Positions 22,334 to 33,824 of a DNA stretch of 64,000 bases are shown here, piece after piece. Position numbers and translations under genes: made by a program. The stretch comes from Ixodes scapularis (Eukaryota > Arthropoda > Arachnida > Ixodida > Ixodidae). Under the pieces are notes generated by a model that saw only the letters and a list, made by a program, of their open reading frames with translations, did not search any database and was not told the origin of the DNA. The number at the start of each line of letters is the position of its first letter. Position 1 is the first letter of the stretch. The stretch is taken from NCBI RefSeq assembly GCF_016920785.2, contig NW_024609884.1, positions 87,350,069-87,414,068 on the forward strand. Reading direction: 5' to 3'.

Positions 22334-23311
22334 TAGAGACCGACGTCGTTGGCCACAACATCGCACTCGCCTAGGGCGGACGATGCTGCCTGACGAGAAT
22401 GTGCCGACTCTAGCTGTTGGAGACGGTGATGACACGCTTGAAGTTGTAGGTCAATAATCATTCTTAAAAAAAAAGAAAAAAAAAAAAAAAGAACGTCAAG
22501 AACGGCTTGGTTTTTGAACTCATTTTTGAAAAAGTTCCACGACTCACGTGCTCAACGCAAGCATGTAAACATTACCCACTTCGGCGATTAAAGAAGTCAA
22601 CTAGATACGCTTTGAAACCAAGTGATTATGAGCATTACAAATATGCTTCAACAGTGCATATGCTGTCGCTTTTCTCTGTTGCTTCTTTTCTTTTTTGTTT
22701 TTTTTTAACGATGGGGATGTTTGTGTGTGTGTGTGTTTTTTGCATTTTTGTGCCATATTGAAGCTAAATAAGCGCAGGCGAGTGAACCCTAAAAAAAAAA
22801 AAAAAAAAAAACGGAGCAAAAAAACAAAAAAAACAACAACAAAAAAAAACGCTAAGCTGTTTGTTATTTTGTCGTCCGGTTTTCTCCGCATTGTAGGGTT
22901 CGTAAAGTCAAATCATTGCTATTTTGGAATTTTGTTGTGCTGCCCTGAAATTGTCGTCGAGTCCTTGACACTCAAAGGGTAGGGGAACTTTAGTTAAGCC
23001 GCCTGCATCCCCCGAAGCGAGGCCAGCGTCTTTCGAGGTCAGGATTTCGCGGCTTTTATGACGTCGGGAGCTAAGCCATTCGCACCTGCGAGCCTGAAGA
23101 AAGGCTTCGGTTACAAACGTGGCCGAGTTTGGAGAGGGCTGTTCGAAGAGCCGGAGCCGGAGATGTGTTTTTCACGCAGTCCACGGACAGCGTCGTCTTT
23201 TTCGTTTTGCTTCGGTATGTTGTGGGCATGCACCGCTCCTCGCCGTAGTGGATTGTCGAAACGAAACACACACACAAAAAAATACTGACATTGGAAAAGT
23301 GGAAGGGGTAA

Positions 23312-23465
23312 AGGCGCGTTCACACTCTTGCAACCGAGTACGACCGAGAAAGACTTCTTGGGACCGGATGCACTGAGCGGAGCTGGTCCTAAGAGATCGC
23401 AAGAGGCTTAAAAACCGGTTTGGTCTCTCTCGGTCGCACTCGGTTGCAAGAGTGTGAACGGGCCT
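23312..23465. mobile_element. 154-bp MITE, GTTCACACTCTTGCAACCG ends, TAA duplication
   Basis: AGGCGCGTTCACACTCTTGC at the left is mirrored by GCAAGAGTGTGAACGGGCCT. TAA lies at 23309-23311 and 23466-23468. Related in its ends to 19492-19623, 25104-25288 and the fragment at 62757-62885. Confidence 0.9.
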
Positions 23466-23545
23466 TAAAGGGGGACAACCATGAAACTTCGGCGGTGTTC
23501 CGACCCTTCAAATCCCAACACCCCGTCCCCTGGCTACGCCGCTGG

Positions 23546-25100
23546 TGTGCAAATACGTTCGTGTTTTCCAAATAAAATTGAGCTGCCGGTAGCCGCTCTG
23601 AGTTTGCACTACTACTTCTTTCAGTTCGGTTGTTTTTTTTTTTTTTCTTGCGCTTCTAAGTATACGTTTGTTGCAGCTGACGTCACTTCCGGCTAAACTG
23701 TAGGTCAAAACCAACATTGTCGTCTACTATCAGTGCCTTGTCACCATGTTGGAGGCAAAAAATGTTCTTCTCCTGACACGAAGCGCAGTCCATAAACCCG
23801 TAGTTAGGGTACGAAGCTTTTCTATCAAGATCATAAGTCAACATAATAATCTAAAGCGAAAGTCCCATGCGTTTGGCCGCGACGGGAGGGCGATGCATAG
23901 ACGCGGACATCGGCGGCCTCATTTGGAGGTCCCTATAAGCTCGTATCGCTGGCGACGCATATGCACGAAGGAGCAGCAAAAAACCACCTGTAAATTCTGC
24001 AGTTTCTTTTTTTTTTTTTTTTTTAATTAGCAGAAAAAACATTTGAATTGCGCGTTGACAAAATTAAGTAAAGGTAGGCTGTATCAACTCACTTATTAAA
24101 ATATCCTTGCCCATCTCCCCCCCCCCCCCCCCCCCAAAAAAAAAAGGAGCGGCTAGGGAAAAAAAAACCTTCCCCGGAAAAAGAAAAACACAACAACAAC
24201 AAAAATCTGCGCAACAGCGTCGAAAATGCGCCGACCCCATAGCGGCGCCATCTGTTGACAGCCCGTGATATCGCGAGAAGAAACTAACTCTAGCTACAGT
24301 TACTCTAGAGTTCGAGTGAGGGTTAAGGGAGAGTATCATCGAAAGAAGCGGTCGCGAAAGAGTAACTTGGAGGAAGAGAGGGTTAAAGTAGGGTAACTTA
24401 GGGCAGTTACTCTCCTTTGACACCTTTTTTTTTTAGAGTGCATTCCAATTTTTCAGAAGTAACCACGCTGTCTCAGTCGATAGTTCTAAGTGATTTTTTT
24501 AAACTTTAAATGGGAAAATGGGGCCCCTTTCCGGTTGTTTTCGCCATTCAGCCCCATGTATTCGTGGTCATCCTGGGCCACCATTTTCCCCCTGAAAGGT
24601 TTCAAACATCGCTTATAACTTTTTGAATAAAAAAACAGTTCGTTCTGAAATTTTGGCCTCTGATCCGAACCTCTCGCGCTACGTTTTGGTAGAGAGAGAC
24701 ATGGGCGTTTGGCAATGCGTAGTTTAGTTTTCGCGATTAAAAACACCCTACACTTTTTTCTCTCTTTTTTTTTTTCGGGGACTGTAGTATACGTGTTTAC
24801 GTTAACTTATCGCAACTCGTAAAAAATAGCTCTAAGATGCTGCCAAGACCACCAGCATCCTGATTTCGGGGAATCATGTTTAATGTTGTTGCCGCAACGC
24901 CCTTAAGCCGCTGTAACTAATACATCGACAGCCTGCAGACACTTCTGAGGCGAGTGTTATGAACATTGGGCATACACAAAATGTCTTTACAAATGCTTGA
25001 ATCATGTATGAAGCGAACATGCTTGATCATGCTTGAGGAGTGTACGCCGATAATTCTGTCAGTATGCCGGCAGCGAATCTGTGTGTGTGCAACGAATATG
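23546..25100. other. No gene; repeat-rich intronic sequence
   Basis: Contains T- and C-runs (24005-24025, 24119-24135). A MITE end TTTTTTTTTAGAGTGC at about 24425-24440 matches the CACTCTAAAAA terminal motif seen at 26015, but its partner end was not found. Confidence 0.45.
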
Positions 25101-25103
25101 TAA

Positions 25104-25288
25104 AGACCCGTTCACACACTTGCGACTGCTTACGACCGGAGAGGCTAAAAACCGGTCTTCAAGCCTTTCATGATGGCTTACGATCGGTTCCGCAGCAGCG
25201 AAGCCGGTCGTATACGCCGTCACGAGAGGCTTAAACACCGGTCGTATCCAAGTCGGGCGTAGTCAAAGACAAGTATGTGAGTGGACCT
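25104..25288. mobile_element. 185-bp MITE, AGACCCGTTCACACACTTGC ends, TAA duplication
   Basis: The left end AGACCCGTTCACACACTTGC and right end AGTATGTGAGTGGACCT are imperfect inverted repeats. TAA lies at 25101-25103 and 25289-25291. The interior carries GGTCGTA and CCGGTC inverted motifs. It lies about 220 bases upstream of exon 3. Confidence 0.85.
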
Positions 25289-25507
25289 TAAGATGGATGA
25301 GAAGTGTGACTGCGGCTCTAGGGGGTTCGCTTTGGTTAAAGCCGATTTACAGCTTTAAGCGTGTGAAAGTGTTTAGTGTGCTTGGAATTAATGAGAACGT
25401 TTCGAACCATTCAGAGACGTGATTCTGAACGAATCGGGAATGGCGACCTGTGCAAGGGAGCAGGGACTAGTGATTTGTAGAGCTTCTTTCAATGCTTCCT
25501 GGTGCAG

Positions 25508-25726
25508 TACTGCGAGCGATCGCCACGGCTGAGCGTGTGCTCTACGGAAGAGGTGGTGTACAGCAGCTACGTGGAGATGTCGTTCGCGACCAGCGGCAAG
25601 CTGGTCAACACGGCCCGCGTGCACTGCCTCTGCCCGCCAACGCACATCTTCGCCCAGAACCAGACCAAGTTCCACCAGTACAACAACGGCGTCACCTCCA
25701 TGGCCGTCAGCTCACTCTGCAAGCCC
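25508..25726 (+). CDS. Secreted cysteine-rich protein, exon 3 (module 2)
   Basis: Seventy-three codons from a pyrimidine-rich acceptor (TTCCTGGTGCAG) to CCC|GTAAGC, phase 0. It starts YCERSPRLSVCSTEEVVY and ends SSLCKP. Cysteines at exon positions 2, 11, 40, 42 and 71 give C-x8-C-x28-CxC-x28-C, an expanded version of the module in exon 2. The YSSYVEMSF and VHCLCP stretches are the best handles for a homology search. The codons are strongly G/C-ending, unlike the surrounding intron. Confidence 0.88.
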
Positions 25727-26014
25727 GTAAGCTCTGGGGGATCTTCACCAGTTGGTCAAAAAAAAAGAGGGATTCAAGTCATTTCCAGTGAAAGTGTGCA
25801 CGGTTTGTCGCTTTGTGATCATTTGACGATGGTTATGGTTAAGGGACGTTAGACACTCAGAGGAAATGAAATCATTGGGTCGGTCCCGCCCTGTCATCCT
25901 TTGGCCATGGCCGACACCCCGTACCGATGCTCTGTACTTGCTCGCTGAGCACGTGCAGGGTCAATCATCACTATCTAAAGAGCGCGTCCAGCTAACGACC
26001 GGACCCTCGCAATG

Positions 26015-26339
26015 CACTCTAAAAAAAGTTTGTGCGTCTACTTTCACGCACAACACTCGGAGAGCCAATCACCGCAACTTACGGAGGCAGCTCGGCGAAT
26101 GACGATGCCGAAACATACGTTTAGACAAAAAAAAAAAAAAAAAACGCAGCCTGAGTTGTGACATTAAGCAATACAAAACGTCACGCTTCCATTGCTTAAT
26201 GTCACAACTCAGACTGCGTTTTTTTGGTCTAAACCTATGTTTCGGCATCGTCATTCGCTGACCTGCCTCCGCAAGTTACGGTGATTTGCTCTCCGAGTGT
26301 TGTGCGGAAAAGAAGACGCACGAGCTTTTTTTTAGAGTG
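26015..26339. mobile_element. Foldback MITE, CACTCTAAAAAAA ends, TG duplication
   Basis: A 325-bp palindromic element of the same family as 16909-17220, sharing GAATGACGATGCCGAAACAT and GACATTAAGCAAT blocks in both arms. TG flanks it at 26013-26014 and 26340-26341. Confidence 0.85.
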
Positions 26340-26341
26340 TG

Positions 26342-27626
26342 ATTGGGTTCAAAAACGTCCAGTGCACAGAGACACTAGGCGGAACGTTTCGCCACGTGCT
26401 TTTGGCCCTGCGCTGATAACTGTTTTGAACCCGTTTTATATGAGCAGCCTCATTCGTTGGGCGCAGTCTGAAGGTATCAGTGATTGGACCTGAATGTGCT
26501 CAGTGGGGAGGTAACCGCATAATGAATTGCTAGAGCTTCCTCCTAATGTACCAGCGGCACCGCTCATAAAGTTCACATTCATGAATAATATAAGATATAC
26601 GTAAGGAAATATGTCTCTTTCTTAAAAGCTTTCTTATTGATAGTGCCATTCATACTTGCCGTTTCAAGTTATAAAGATGATAAGATCCACAGGAGCCATA
26701 ACTCATCACAACATGCGAAGCAACCATATTTGAATAGTGTAACAAACATCCAAGGGATTATCACTGCTTTTTTTAAGCTTCCTCACTAAAAGTAGCATTC
26801 ATACATAACACCTGAAGGTATAAGGATTATGATTCTTATGAACCATAACCAAATATAAACGAGATTATCATATCCGAATAAGGTAACGGATATACCCCAA
26901 CTAATAATACAGTAAAACTCTTGTTGGTGTGGGGAGGGGCGTCAGATGTTGAAAAAAGCTTTCCGCGACCGGTGGCTGATGCCTCCAATGGCGAGGCAGT
27001 TGCAATGGTGACGACTTGATGGGTTAACGTATTTCCATTTATTTACATTCCACGGGCAGACGAAACACGCCCGCGACCGGCCTTCGGGGTCTTTTTTTAC
27101 CAAACTCCCCCGTACTACCGCCACGGGGCATCTTCCGTCCCCAAGGGATCAAACATTTCCCGCCAGCCAGGGGTGGCTTCGCGCTTGCCCTGCGCCGGAC
27201 ACACCAATATTACATCCTCTCCAGCTTCCCTGATTCCTGGGGGAAAGGGGGGGGGGGGGGAGGGGGGGGGGGGGGGGACATCAGCAGCGTTGGAGGGTGG
27301 CTAACTAAAACAAAGGACTGTGCAAAGAAAAAGTACCTGCAGGTCCTTAGAACTCTCATTTCAACATGCCGATTGAAGGTATCGCAATCATATGGATCAT
27401 ATGATGAAGCCATCATACCATACGAAAGAACCAAACACTCCAAAAAATTCGTCTTGAAAGGTTCTGCGACGCCCCGAGAACTTCTTCAGCTCGCGAAGAA
27501 CGGTTTCGCCTCAAGCACTATCGTCCCCTGGCTCGGAAACTGCGTGATGCAGAACTCTTTCGCATCAAAAAAGGGGTTTAAAAAAACACCTTATGTGTTT
27601 TTCACAGAGAACCCTTTTAGAGGTGC
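26342..27626. other. No recognisable gene
   Basis: AT-rich to 26930, then mixed sequence with a long poly-G tract (about 27247-27279). The open frame at 27373-27630 encodes no domain I recognise. Confidence 0.4.
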
Positions 27627-27629
27627 TTA

Positions 27630-28198
27630 AAGGGACACTGACAGGGTATTTATGCTCACCAAGGTTTTTATTGGTACATGACATATGAGAGCCCAACTAC
27701 CCAGAACACAATTTGCCGCCTCGAAATTCGGTTTCTTCCCGCCCGAAAGCCGCCGATCGAGAACTGGCCGTTTTGAGTCGCGCTCACTCCCTACTCCGTA
27801 GTCGCGGGCCGTTTTCTTTGGTTTAGACACGACCACCAAATTTAATCAAAGTCGTGGGTCATCGAAGGCACACATTCAATACTAAAAAAATAGACTAAAT
27901 ATAAGACATCCAGGTTTAAGTTGAAAATACGTTGATTTAAGAAGAAAGAAAGAAAAAAAGCTGCACAGTCACGTGACTTTTGGTAACTTTCTCCTTCTCC
28001 ATATTCCTTCTTCCTCCCGAGTTCAGTTTCAATTTCGGTTTCCAACGCTGCGTTTTTTTTTTTTTTTTTTTTTTTTTTTAACTATACGTTATGTTTTACC
28101 AAAATATTGATTGGGTAGTCGTCTGGCACCATAATGAATCGCGTGGCAAAAAAAAAATAAATAAGACTATATTTGGGGGGGGGGGTGTCAGTGTCCTT
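27630..28198. mobile_element. 569-bp TTA-flanked element, AAGGGACACTGACA ends
   Basis: AAGGGACACTGACAGGG at the left is mirrored by TGTCAGTGTCCTT at the right. TTA lies at 27627-27629 and 28199-28201. Non-coding; includes T- and G-runs near the right end. The 3-bp duplication suggests PIF/Harbinger. Confidence 0.85.
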
Positions 28199-28414
28199 TT
28201 ATAAAACTTTTTAAGGTGCAATATACGGACAAGCCGGAGAATCCCTAAGAGTTCTTTTAGGACCAGATTTCTTTAGAGTGTATGACATAATGTATGCATG
28301 TTTTTGAGCTATAGTATGCCGATTAGGCCCAAGCGCACACTCTTCAACATAAATACGGCCTACTTCACCCTTGCTTTGCATTTGCACTTCACCCTTGCTT
28401 TGCTTTGCTATAAC

Positions 28415-29330
28415 CAGGGTTCCGTGTTTTCGGATAAATCCGAAAAACTCCGAAATACACCCGCCGGTAAAATTTTCGTCAATTCTGATTTATCCGATAA
28501 ACTCCGAATTTTTACGTGCCAATGCCTTGTCCCCCCCCCCCTCCCCCCCCCCTCCCCCCCCCCCCCCCCCCCCCAATAAACTAAATAAAAACGGTATTTT
28601 ACAATTAACTTTGCTCAGCGCACAGGGTCAATGGTCCCGAGAAAATGCCACCACAGTTATCTTTCAAATCTCGGATCATTCGCAGAAGGGGTCTTATCGC
28701 TTATCTTGTTAATGTTCAGGACGACACGTCATTGTTCTTTCGGGTCACGACAAGAGCCTCTTTGTTGGTTTCCAGTTTGGGGCACACTATTTGTGTTTTA
28801 AGAGGAAGGAGAGGTTGTGTTCTCTAACAGTTAAAGCTATGGACCATAGAGATTGCATAAAATAGGAAGAGGGGCAGTTGAAACTTCCCTATTCTACCCT
28901 TTACCACTCCACCTCGCGCGGCCGCGGGGTAGCATGGAATAGGATGGGGTGAATACGTGCTTCCCAGCGACTACCTCTAGGAGTTTATTTCTAAGGTATC
29001 GACGTCTATCAAAGCCACACATGTGTGCAACTTTTGCCGTGGGACAAATTGGTATTGCTAATGGCATTGGCACCAACAGTAAATCCAGCTGAAGAAATAT
29101 TAATCGATATAAGCGCGTTTTATTTTTCTTTATGTAGCAATGTTTACACCCGGATATTATTCATTTATTTTTTATGGGAAACACTGCGAAATTAAGCTCC
29201 GAATTTCGGAGATTTTGGAATCAAACAAAAATAAACTCCTATAAACTTCGAATTTTTGGGGAAAAAATAAACTCCGACAAGGCATCCCCCGAATTCAACG
29301 AAAAATGAACTCCGAAAACACGGAATCCTA
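28415..29330. mobile_element. 916-bp non-autonomous hAT-like element
   Basis: The left end CAGGGTTCCGTGTTTTCGG and the right end CCGAAAACACGGAATCCTA are inverted repeats with two mismatches. The 8-bp flanks are GCTATAAC (28407-28414) and GCTATGAC (29331-29338), one mismatch. Both arms carry repeated AAACTCCGAA motifs. Length and 8-bp duplication with a CAGGG start fit hAT. Confidence 0.85.
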
Positions 29331-29529
29331 GCTATGACTACCTGACTTGATATATATGGATCGCAGAGAATAACACACACTCAGAACAGCAAAAACAAAG
29401 TACCGGGCACCTTTTTCGCTCATCATGGTTTGTTTATAATATGCCTCGTCATAATCTACCTCCAACTTGCCCAACTCAAACCTTGTTCAGGTTATGTCGT
29501 ATGTTAGGGTAAAAAAGAAAACCAGGTTC

Positions 29530-29900
29530 TTTTTTTTTTTCTATTTAAATCTGAACTACGCATTGCCGAAATCCCAGACTGCGCCAGAATGCCGTGTTAG
29601 TGGTTGGAATAAGATTAGGAAGTTGCATTACTTTGGGTTAACAGACTAGAACGTTCGAAATCCTAAACAGATATTTTTCTTCAAACTTTTTATTCGGGTT
29701 ACTGTACATTTTTTTTTAACATTGGCACCTTATTCCAACCTCTAGTCACTAAAAGTTAAAAAAAAAAATACCTTTTTTTTTTTTTTGCGAAGTTTGTATT
29801 GGAATCTCGGACTCCGCAAGGATGTTGCACTACAGTCCAGTGCAACATTCTTGCCGAGTCTGAGTTTTCGGCAATACGTAGTTTAAAGCCGATCTAAACG
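29530..29900. repeat. Imperfect inverted repeat
   Basis: AACTACGCATTGCCGAAA near 29552 is mirrored by TTTTCGGCAATACGTAGTTT near 29868, with an inner pair GGTTGGAATAAG/TTATTCCAACCTC (29606 and 29732) and a short palindrome CACTACAGTCCAGTG at about 29828. Confidence 0.7.
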
Positions 29901-30560
29901 AAACCGGATATCGGCTTGCGGGTTCCGAAACGCAGTCTTTGCGACTTCCGCTACCCGTTGAATGAGTAAATGTTGCTGTTAAGTTTGGACAGTTTGGAGA
30001 GCGAGGGGCCAACCGTAAGTGGAAGGTAATTGCGTGGTTTTTTTCTTCTCGCCCGCATTGCGCAGCCGAAAGGGGGGAAGTTTTCGAATACTTGTGGCGT
30101 GACCCTGAACTTGTCGAGACAGCACGGCAGCACACTAGCACAATGCGATGGGGTGGGGAGGATGAAGAGCGGTCCAAACTAAAGTCACTGGTTCCAGACA
30201 GGATTCCGGCGTGCGGTTAGACCGTATAGGAGGAACACGGAAATTGTTTATGACATCTGGGGCCGATTGCGGGCAGAAAGTGTGCATTGCGTTTGGACGA
30301 AGCACCAGTGCACCGACGGCTGGAGTGGCCGATGAAGTGATGTCACGGCGGTTTTCCAGGCGGCCATTCAAAATTTGTCAATCGCATACGGTCTAAAATT
30401 TGCATCATTACCCCGGCATGTAGCATATGACGATATTATACATCCCAGGTAGTAAAAGCTTTTTTCACAATTAACCACACATTGTCCCGCCCCTCGGCAT
30501 CACATTACAAACAAATAACGAAATAATATACCAACTGACATTTAACGAAATGACAGAGAA
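29901..30560. other. No recognisable gene
   Basis: Short open frames on both strands overlap each other without any recognisable domain. Confidence 0.4.
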
Positions 30561-30579
30561 ATGCAAAGACTTCTTAAAA

Positions 30580-31130
30580 ACATACACAGATGGTTAAAAA
30601 ACGAAAGATTACGTGGGTTGTGTTTTTATTACAGAACTAGAAACACAACAGTTCAGACTTTCAAGACGTGTTTCTATTTCTACAGCAGGGGCCTATGCTG
30701 TCCTGGCTGCACTTAACTATGCAGAGCTTGAATAAAACAGTACAAAAAAAAAAAAAAAAAAACGAGACGCAAGAAGCAAGGAATGCGCAGACACAGCGCT
30801 GACTTTAAACTAAATGTTTATTCTAGCGAACTAGAAAACAAAACATATGTTAACCAATTCGCCTAATTTTCTGCTTGTAGAGCGTGGGTACTGTAACGAA
30901 ATCGTTATCTCCTCAGACACGCAAAGTGTATTGCAGGCACAAATTGCTGTGCTACCACAATTCCACCCATTCATCATTGTGATAAGAAAACGTATTCCAG
31001 CACTTTAATTAAAAGGCACACACGTCTTTTTGTTAGGTACCGGGTCATGTACAAATTCCTGGTAGTAAAAAAGATGATGTTGCTGTGCTGCACGAAATGT
31101 TCAAGCACTTCAAACAGAGGTGAACCTTCC
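30580..31130 (+). pseudogene. LINE RNase H remnant
   Basis: Broken pieces read VGCVFITELETQQFRLSRRV with STAGAYAVLAAL (RNase H N-terminal part), then VISSDTQSVLQAQ (second Asp motif, about 30905-30945), then VPGHVQIPGSKKDDVAV (PGH motif, about 31037-31085). A 120-base insertion beginning with a poly-A run separates the first two. Resembles the RNase H of I-type LINEs. Confidence 0.7.
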
Positions 31131-31187
31131 CTGGACAGACTTGAAAAACTTGCAAGACTTGCTATGCACAAACGGGAGGAATTTAAA

Positions 31188-31312
31188 CCGCCGAAAATCG
31201 AAATGCCGAATTATCAGAATGCCGAAGTTCAGAGCATCGAATATTCAAAACCCCGAAAATTCGAAAAGCCGAAAATTCAAACACCGGAACTTTAAAATAC
31301 CGAAACATCAAA
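31188..31312. repeat. Tandem repeat, about 16-bp CCGAAAATTCAAAATG unit
   Basis: About eight imperfect units follow one another, for example CCGAAAATTCGAAAAG and CCGAAAATTCAAACACC. Confidence 0.85.
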
Positions 31313-31572
31313 ATGCTGGTATTACGCTGGTATCACCTAGCTATACCAGGAGATACATTTTCTTGGCAATTTAATTAAAGTTAGGGGAGAGGTTGCGCCC
31401 GCCAATGCGCACGCGCTTTCGTCCTATTTTCTAATACCTATGAAATGTTATCCCCGAATATAGCTCCCCTTCGAATAACTCAAGTTTTAAGAAAAGAATA
31501 TATTTCTGCATATCTTGTCGCATACCAGAGCAATTCTTTCTTTAATTAAAATATAGCAACCAACCAATTCCT

Positions 31573-31652
31573 AAACATGTAGGAGCCCTACGTTTCGAAC
31601 TGACTTGATTCTTCGTCAGGGGCGACTGTGGCCGTTGAGGAGCGGCCACAGT
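31573..31652 (-). ncRNA. Hammerhead-ribozyme-like motif and palindrome at Penelope element edge
   Basis: On the minus strand CTGACGA (31613-31619) is followed by a short stem-loop and then GAAAC (31592-31596) and a GTAGG/CCTAC stem (31576-31590), the order of the hammerhead core CUGANGA...GAAA. Many Penelope-like elements carry such motifs. Here the base at the predicted cleavage position is G, stem III has a C-A mismatch and stem I is not convincing, so activity is doubtful. An ACTGTGGCCG/CGGCCACAGT palindrome follows (31625-31652). Confidence 0.35.
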
Positions 31653-31657
31653 AGCCA

Positions 31658-32831
31658 TTGAAATTGAAGGTGAGCGCTGAGAAACGCCTAGTCTCTTTCG
31701 ACGTAATCTCACTTTTCACAAGTGTGCCGGTTCCCCTGGCAGTTACAGCTGCCAGGACGACTCTCGAAAAAGACAAAGACCTGCACAACAGGACCACCCT
31801 TAGTGTGGAGGAACTGTGCCGCCTCCTTGAGTTTTCTGCCTTAGCAACACCTACTTTAGCATCAAGGGAGAACATTTTAAATAGGCCAGCGGAACCGCCA
31901 CGGGCGCATCTGTCTCCGTTACCACGGCTAACCTGTGCATGGAAGCCATTGAGGAAGAGGCCCTGCAGTCATTCGCTACTGCGCCCAAAATATTTGTGCG
32001 GTATGTAGACGACTGCTTTTGCATCCTTCAAAAAGCTGAAGTGGACAGGCTCCTCTCACACCTCAACTTCATCGAACCGGCTATCCAATTCACAGCGGAA
32101 TTTGAAAACGACAATTCCTTGCCTTTTCTCCACGTGCTCGTGAGAAGAGAAAAGGAAGACTTGAAGTTTTCAGTTTACAGGAAGGCCACGCATGCTGGAC
32201 GTTATCTCCAGTTTGATTCCAATCACCCAGACTGTCACAAAGCACCGGTGGTTAGGACACTGCTGTCTAGGGCGAAGACTATATGCTCTTCTGAGGCTGA
32301 CAGAAGAAAGGAGGAGAAAACCGTCTGTGCTGATCACAAAAAGAACGGATACACGAGCACCTTTATCCAACGCGTTGCTCGTCGTCAGGCTCGAGATCAC
32401 AGACACCAGCAACCACAAGCCTGTACGCAGCCACGCTCAACCTCGCGCATCTGCGTACCCTACATCAAAGGAACAAGCGAGGCGCTTGCACGCCTGCTAG
32501 CTATAAAAGGAATCAGCGTGGCCCACAAGCCGATGTGCACGCTTGGGTTACTCATGCCCCGCCCAAAAGATCGCCCTCCGAAAGAAAAACGCAGGGCGTG
32601 GTTTATAAGATCCCTCGCGCAGATTGTCCACCCACTTACATCGGCGAGACAAAGAACTTTAATGAAAGAATACGCCAACACAAAAACGACGTTCGCAAGC
32701 TCGACCACGAGCGCAGCGCAGTCGCTGAGCACTGCGAAGTCAAAGACCACCAGATTGATTTCGACAACACCAGCATTATCGCAATAACACGTGCACACTC
32801 AATGGAAAAATTAATGGAAACAGAAAAATAA
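31658..32831 (+). pseudogene. Penelope-like element: RT and GIY-YIG endonuclease, frameshifted
   Basis: The first piece (31658 on) has LVSFDVISLFTSVP, RT motif A of Penelope elements. The next (from about 31885) has ATGASVSVTTANLCMEAIEE, then FVRYVDDCFCIL with an intact YVDD (about 31995-32015), and thumb sequence LPFLHVLVRR and HKAPVVRTLLSRA. The frame then shifts near 32590 into GVVYKI...TYIGETKNFNERIR (32595-32829), the GIY-YIG endonuclease unique to this class, with YIGET intact. At least two frameshifts and missing 5' sequence mean it is inactive, but it is younger-looking than the LINEs. Confidence 0.9.
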
Positions 32832-33720
32832 ACCTCAGACTCACCCCTGGCATTTTCCAGAATACTTAACACGACGTGAGCATGTACTCCTGGCCCCTCT
32901 AAAGCATTGGTTTTACCTTACTCAGAGTTACCTCCTGGATAAATCTCACTCCACCCCCTCCCAGGAATATGATAACTGGTACACTATACTCACCACTCTA
33001 CACCTCTTCATTAGCCCAACGTACCCATCCATGTTGGACACGTTATCGAACTCACTCAAACGAGACCGCATCCCTTTTCATCCGGCATGCATTTTATCAG
33101 ATAGCCCTTAACTCTCTTACCGTCAACTATTGACATGTCTGTCTAGATACGGCCTAACCTCCTAAATATAACAGCTATGATAATAGCCACGACTAGTTTT
33201 GACATTTAGAACATACACTACCAAATACTGGCTTTCTTTGACCCAATGGTAGCCCTTGCGTCAATAAACAGCAAATCATCCAACAAACGGACGCTCCGTG
33301 TCGCCTTCCGGTTCCACGCGTGCAATCTATCTTCCAGAGCAGCTCAGTGTGCGCCAGAGCAGCTCAGTGTGCGGATAAGGAAGAAAGTCTCTCAGTGCCC
33401 TGTTTCTTGTGCCTCTTGTTCCGTCCAGCTTTACAAGCTCATTCAGCGAGAGAAAAAGACGCCGGACACGTTATCACGACGGCACCGTGACCGTGCCCAT
33501 AATTTTGTCAACGCCGGCGGATGTTGGCTTCGCGTTCGTCGTTTTCGTGTACGTGTTTGTGTGGTGCACCTCCTGGGTTGAGTTAAACTACCGTAGATCT
33601 CAGGAATTTGCCCAGCGGCATTGTGAGTACCTCGAAAGATATATATTTTTAGCGACAAAGAATTTGCTTTTGTTTCCAGCTGATTGCGCCCGGGTGTGAG
33701 TACACGTTGGTTCTTATCGT
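32832..33720. other. Unassigned; probable 3' region of the Penelope element and neighbouring repeat
   Basis: No domain recognised. A short direct duplication AGAGCAGCTCAGTGTGCG lies at about 33335-33371. Confidence 0.4.
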
Positions 33721-33824
33721 CTTACTGAGTTACAACATGCGTGTAAAACGCAATTTCTAAAAAAAAACTTCCAATTCTGTTTTAAACCGAATTTTCGGTC
33801 TATGATTCACACTCATTTGGACGT

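Larger units (their letters stand above)
18991..23544 (-). mobile_element. Reverse-oriented hAT copy, paralogue of 8520-11960
   Basis: Matches the reverse complement of 8520-11960 over most of its length: CTGGCTACGCCGCTG end at 23544, the GTCCACGGACAG block near 23180, and the GACCGACGGCGGC and TTTAGACCCCA hATC-end blocks near 19450 and 20430. The other terminus falls in the N gap. It lacks the 8927-10358 and 11431-11619 insertions but has its own at 19492-19623, 20853-22333 and 23312-23465. About 350-480 bases of the hATC end are present twice (from about 19323 and 20297). Confidence 0.85.
16006..25507 (+). other. Intron 2 of the secreted-protein gene
   Basis: About 9.5 kb, GTGGGT to ...CTTCCTGGTGCAG. 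It carries a LINE RT fragment, two foldback MITEs, the assembly gap, a reverse-oriented hAT copy with nested insertions and a further MITE. True length is uncertain because of the 100-N gap. Confidence 0.7.

Noticed and set aside
20840..22340. CRISPR-like array from regularly spaced CTATGG units
   Set aside because: The units are diverged tandem repeats inside a TA-flanked transposon in a eukaryotic genome; there are no unique spacers or cas genes.
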